Shown: piece after piece, positions 62,618-64,000 of the stretch
Layout: each line of letters opens with the position of its first letter
How positions within the stretch are numbered: the stretch's first letter is position 1
NCBI RefSeq assembly: GCF_004216665.1
Contig: NZ_SGWY01000003.1
Span: 558,001 to 622,000 of the forward strand
Length of the DNA: 64,000 nucleotides
Source: Agromyces ramosus
Lineage (GTDB): Bacteria; Actinomycetota; Actinomycetes; Actinomycetales; Microbacteriaceae
Direction of reading: 5' to 3'
The notes under the pieces: generated by a model
Database searches by the model: none
What the model saw: only the letters and a program-made list of their open reading frames with translations
What the model was told of the DNA's origin: nothing
Program-made: the position numbers and the translations under genes

Positions 62618-62647
62618 AGATTAGCACTCTCATATTGAGAGTGCCAA
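62618..62647 (-). promoter_or_regulatory. hsp20 promoter with overlapping CIRCE element
   Basis: TTAGCACTC-N9-GAGTGCCAA at 62621-62647 matches the HrcA operator CIRCE (TTAGCACTC-N9-GAGTGCTAA) with one mismatch. On the minus strand TTGGCA (62642-62647) and TAATCT (62618-62623), 18 bases apart, read as -35 and -10, so CIRCE covers the whole spacer. Confidence 0.92.
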
Positions 62648-62765
62648 GTGCAATCCGTCCCTTTTCCGGCCCGATCGCGAGCCCGATGTCAGCCCCGCGA
62701 CGTCGCACGCGACCCCTCGCACGCGACCCCTTGCCACCGGCACCGAACCCGCGTTGACTGGGGCG

Positions 62766-63416
62766 ATGCGCGTCGTCATCGCCGGAGGTCACGGCAAGAT
62801 CGCCCTCATCCTCGAACGACTCCTCGCGGAGGACGGGCACGAACCCGTCGCCATCATCCGCAACCCCGATCATCGCGCCGACGTCGACGCCACGGGCGCG
62901 GCCGCCGTCGTGCTGGACCTCGAGGACGCCACCGTCGACGAGGTCGGCCAGGTGCTGAAGAACACGGATGCCGCGGTGTTCGCCGCCGGAGCCGGTCCCG
63001 GCAGCTCCGCCGAGCGCAAGTTCACCGTCGACCGCGACGCCGCGATCCTGCTCGCCGACGCGGCCGAGGCCGCGGGCGTGCCCCGGCTCATCGTCATCTC
63101 GGCGATCGGCACCGACGACTACGATCCCGGGTCCGACGACATCTTCCAGCTCTACTCGCGGGCAAAGAGCGAAGCGGATGCCGCGGTGCGGTCGCGCGAC
63201 CTCGACTGGACCATCGTGCGACCGGGCGGGCTCACGAACGACCCGGGAACCGGACGCGTGCTCGCCGGCCCCACGGTGCCGCGCGGACGGATCCCCCGGG
63301 CCGACGTCGCCGCGACCATCGCGGCGCTGCTCACGACGGGCCGGGCATCCCGCACCCAGTTCGAGCTCGTGTCGGGCGACGACCCCATCGAGGACGCCCT
63401 CGCGACGCTCGGCTGA
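62766..63416 (+). CDS. NmrA-like SDR NAD(P)H-binding protein
   Basis: 216 residues. AGGHGKIALILERLLAEDGHEPVAIIR at residues 6-31 is the cofactor-binding loop, followed by VFAAGAGPGSSAERK, PRLIVISAIGTDDYDPGSDD and TIVRPGGLTNDPGTG. It belongs to the same large group as QorB and YhfK-like proteins. The ATG at 62766 is the better start; a TTG at 62754 extends it by four residues. It is divergent from hsp20 with the CIRCE region between them, but its own promoter is not obvious. Confidence 0.82.
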   Translation: MRVVIAGGHGKIALILERLLAEDGHEPVAIIRNPDHRADVDATGAAAVVLDLEDATVDEVGQVLKNTDAAVFAAGAGPGSSAERKFTVDRDAAILLADAAEAAGVPRLIVISAIGTDDYDPGSDDIFQLYSRAKSEADAAVRSRDLDWTIVRPGGLTNDPGTGRVLAGPTVPRGRIPRADVAATIAALLTTGRASRTQFELVSGDDPIEDALATLG

Positions 63417-63422
63417 CTCCGG

Positions 63423-64000
63423 CTAGCCGAGCTCGACGAGTCGCGTCACGTCGTCGTCGGGCAGCGCGTCGGCGACCGCCATGACCGAGATCGCGTCGAG
63501 CGTCACGTTGCCGCCGTAGGAGCTGAGGAACGCGGTGTCCGCGGCGTCGCGTCCGGTCGCGATGCGCACGAGCGTCGAACGCGGTGCGAGGGTCGTAGCG
63601 TCGACGACATGCCAGGCGCCCTCGACGTACGCCTCCGCGACCGCGTGGAAGTCCATCGGGTCGAGCCCGGGCGCGTAGACCGCGGCCAGTCGGGCCGGCA
63701 CGTCGAGCGCACGCAGCAGCCCGATCACGAGGTGCGCGTAGTCGCGGCACACGCCCCGTCCCGCGAGCAGGGTCTGCACCGCGCCGTCGGTCGGCAGGCT
63801 CGAACCGGGCACGTAGCTGAGTCGCGTGCCGACCCACGAGCTCACCGCGGCGAGCAGGTCGGCTCCGGCGAGCCCCGAGAACTCGGCGTACGCGGTCGGC
63901 GCGAGTCGGTCGGCCTCGCAGTAGCGGCTCGGGCGGAGGTACTCGAGCAGCTCCACGTCGGTGACGGATGCCGCGTCGACGCGCCCATCGACGGTCGCCG
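63423..64000 (-). CDS. Transglutaminase-like cysteine protein (partial)
   Basis: The 5' end lies beyond the right edge; 192 codons are visible to the stop at 63423. The catalytic triad of the transglutaminase core is present: Cys in GRGVCRDYAHLVIGLLRAL, His in MDFHAVAEAYVEG and Asp in HVVDATTLAPR. The upstream part, YLRPSRYCEADRL, fits the short bacterial transglutaminase-like proteins, which usually also carry an N-terminal beta domain. Such proteins may act as cysteine peptidases. Convergent with the SDR gene with a 6-bp gap. Confidence 0.87.
   Translation of the reverse strand, partial: ATVDGRVDAASVTDVELLEYLRPSRYCEADRLAPTAYAEFSGLAGADLLAAVSSWVGTRLSYVPGSSLPTDGAVQTLLAGRGVCRDYAHLVIGLLRALDVPARLAAVYAPGLDPMDFHAVAEAYVEGAWHVVDATTLAPRSTLVRIATGRDAADTAFLSSYGGNVTLDAISVMAVADALPDDDVTRLVELG

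Overview
The window is high-GC DNA from an actinobacterium, most likely a member of the Microbacteriaceae. The evidence is the dense GC-rich coding with GTG/TTG starts, a DUF222/HNH (REP13E12-like) gene, DUF2510 and TPM-type coiled-coil proteins, a surface protein ending in an LAATG sorting signal, and a very frequent GGATGCC/GGCATCC word. I cannot fix the genus. No rRNA, tRNA, transposase or CRISPR array is visible.

Positions 1-7600 hold a compact minus-strand operon of four overlapping genes that I read as dpdE-dpdF-dpdG-dpdH, the restriction half of a Dpd (7-deazapurine-in-DNA) defence island. dpdH runs off the left edge. The block is visibly lower in GC than the rest and nearly lacks the GGATGCC word. 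It abuts a decayed gene whose 3' end is cut at about 7850, which looks like the island boundary. No dpdA-D modification genes lie on the right side, so they are either left of the window or absent.

7.85-19.5 kb carries three copies of a coiled-coil protein resembling the C-terminal part of TPM-domain proteins (one a frameshifted pseudogene), interleaved with an acyl-CoA dehydrogenase, a large LuxR ATPase regulator, a BBE-type flavoprotein and a DUF2510 membrane protein. 19.5-24.7 kb has a NarL-type two-component system, a membrane protein, a uronate-dehydrogenase-like enzyme and an MFS exporter. 24.9-33 kb has DUF1761, an HNH endonuclease preceded by a 26-bp tandem repeat, DUF1697, PPK2, an HD-domain protein with a long acidic linker, and a flavin reductase-like protein.

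33-49.5 kb is a housekeeping and accessory mixture: HxlR with a QorB-like reductase, a sortase substrate, M23 peptidase, epoxide hydrolase, F420-reductase-like protein, TetR with a flavin monooxygenase, DHFR-like protein, nitronate monooxygenase, DMT exporter, GAPDH, phosphoesterase, potassium channel, and MFS with MerR. 49.5-64 kb holds a GlxA-type regulator, a LuxR-TPR regulator with a flavoprotein, a secreted M6 metalloprotease, several SDR proteins, a VOC protein with a repeat-encoded tail, a deaminase, a DUF885 protein, an Hsp20 gene with both CIRCE and HAIR-like operators, and a transglutaminase cut by the right edge.

Two genome-scale patterns stand out. First, six intergenic gaps carry tandem octanucleotide arrays (GTGGCGAA, GTACCGAA, GTGCCCAA, GTGGAGAA, CCGCACAA types). 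Second, GGATGCC/GGCATCC is several-fold over-represented and recurs as inverted pairs forming hairpins between genes.
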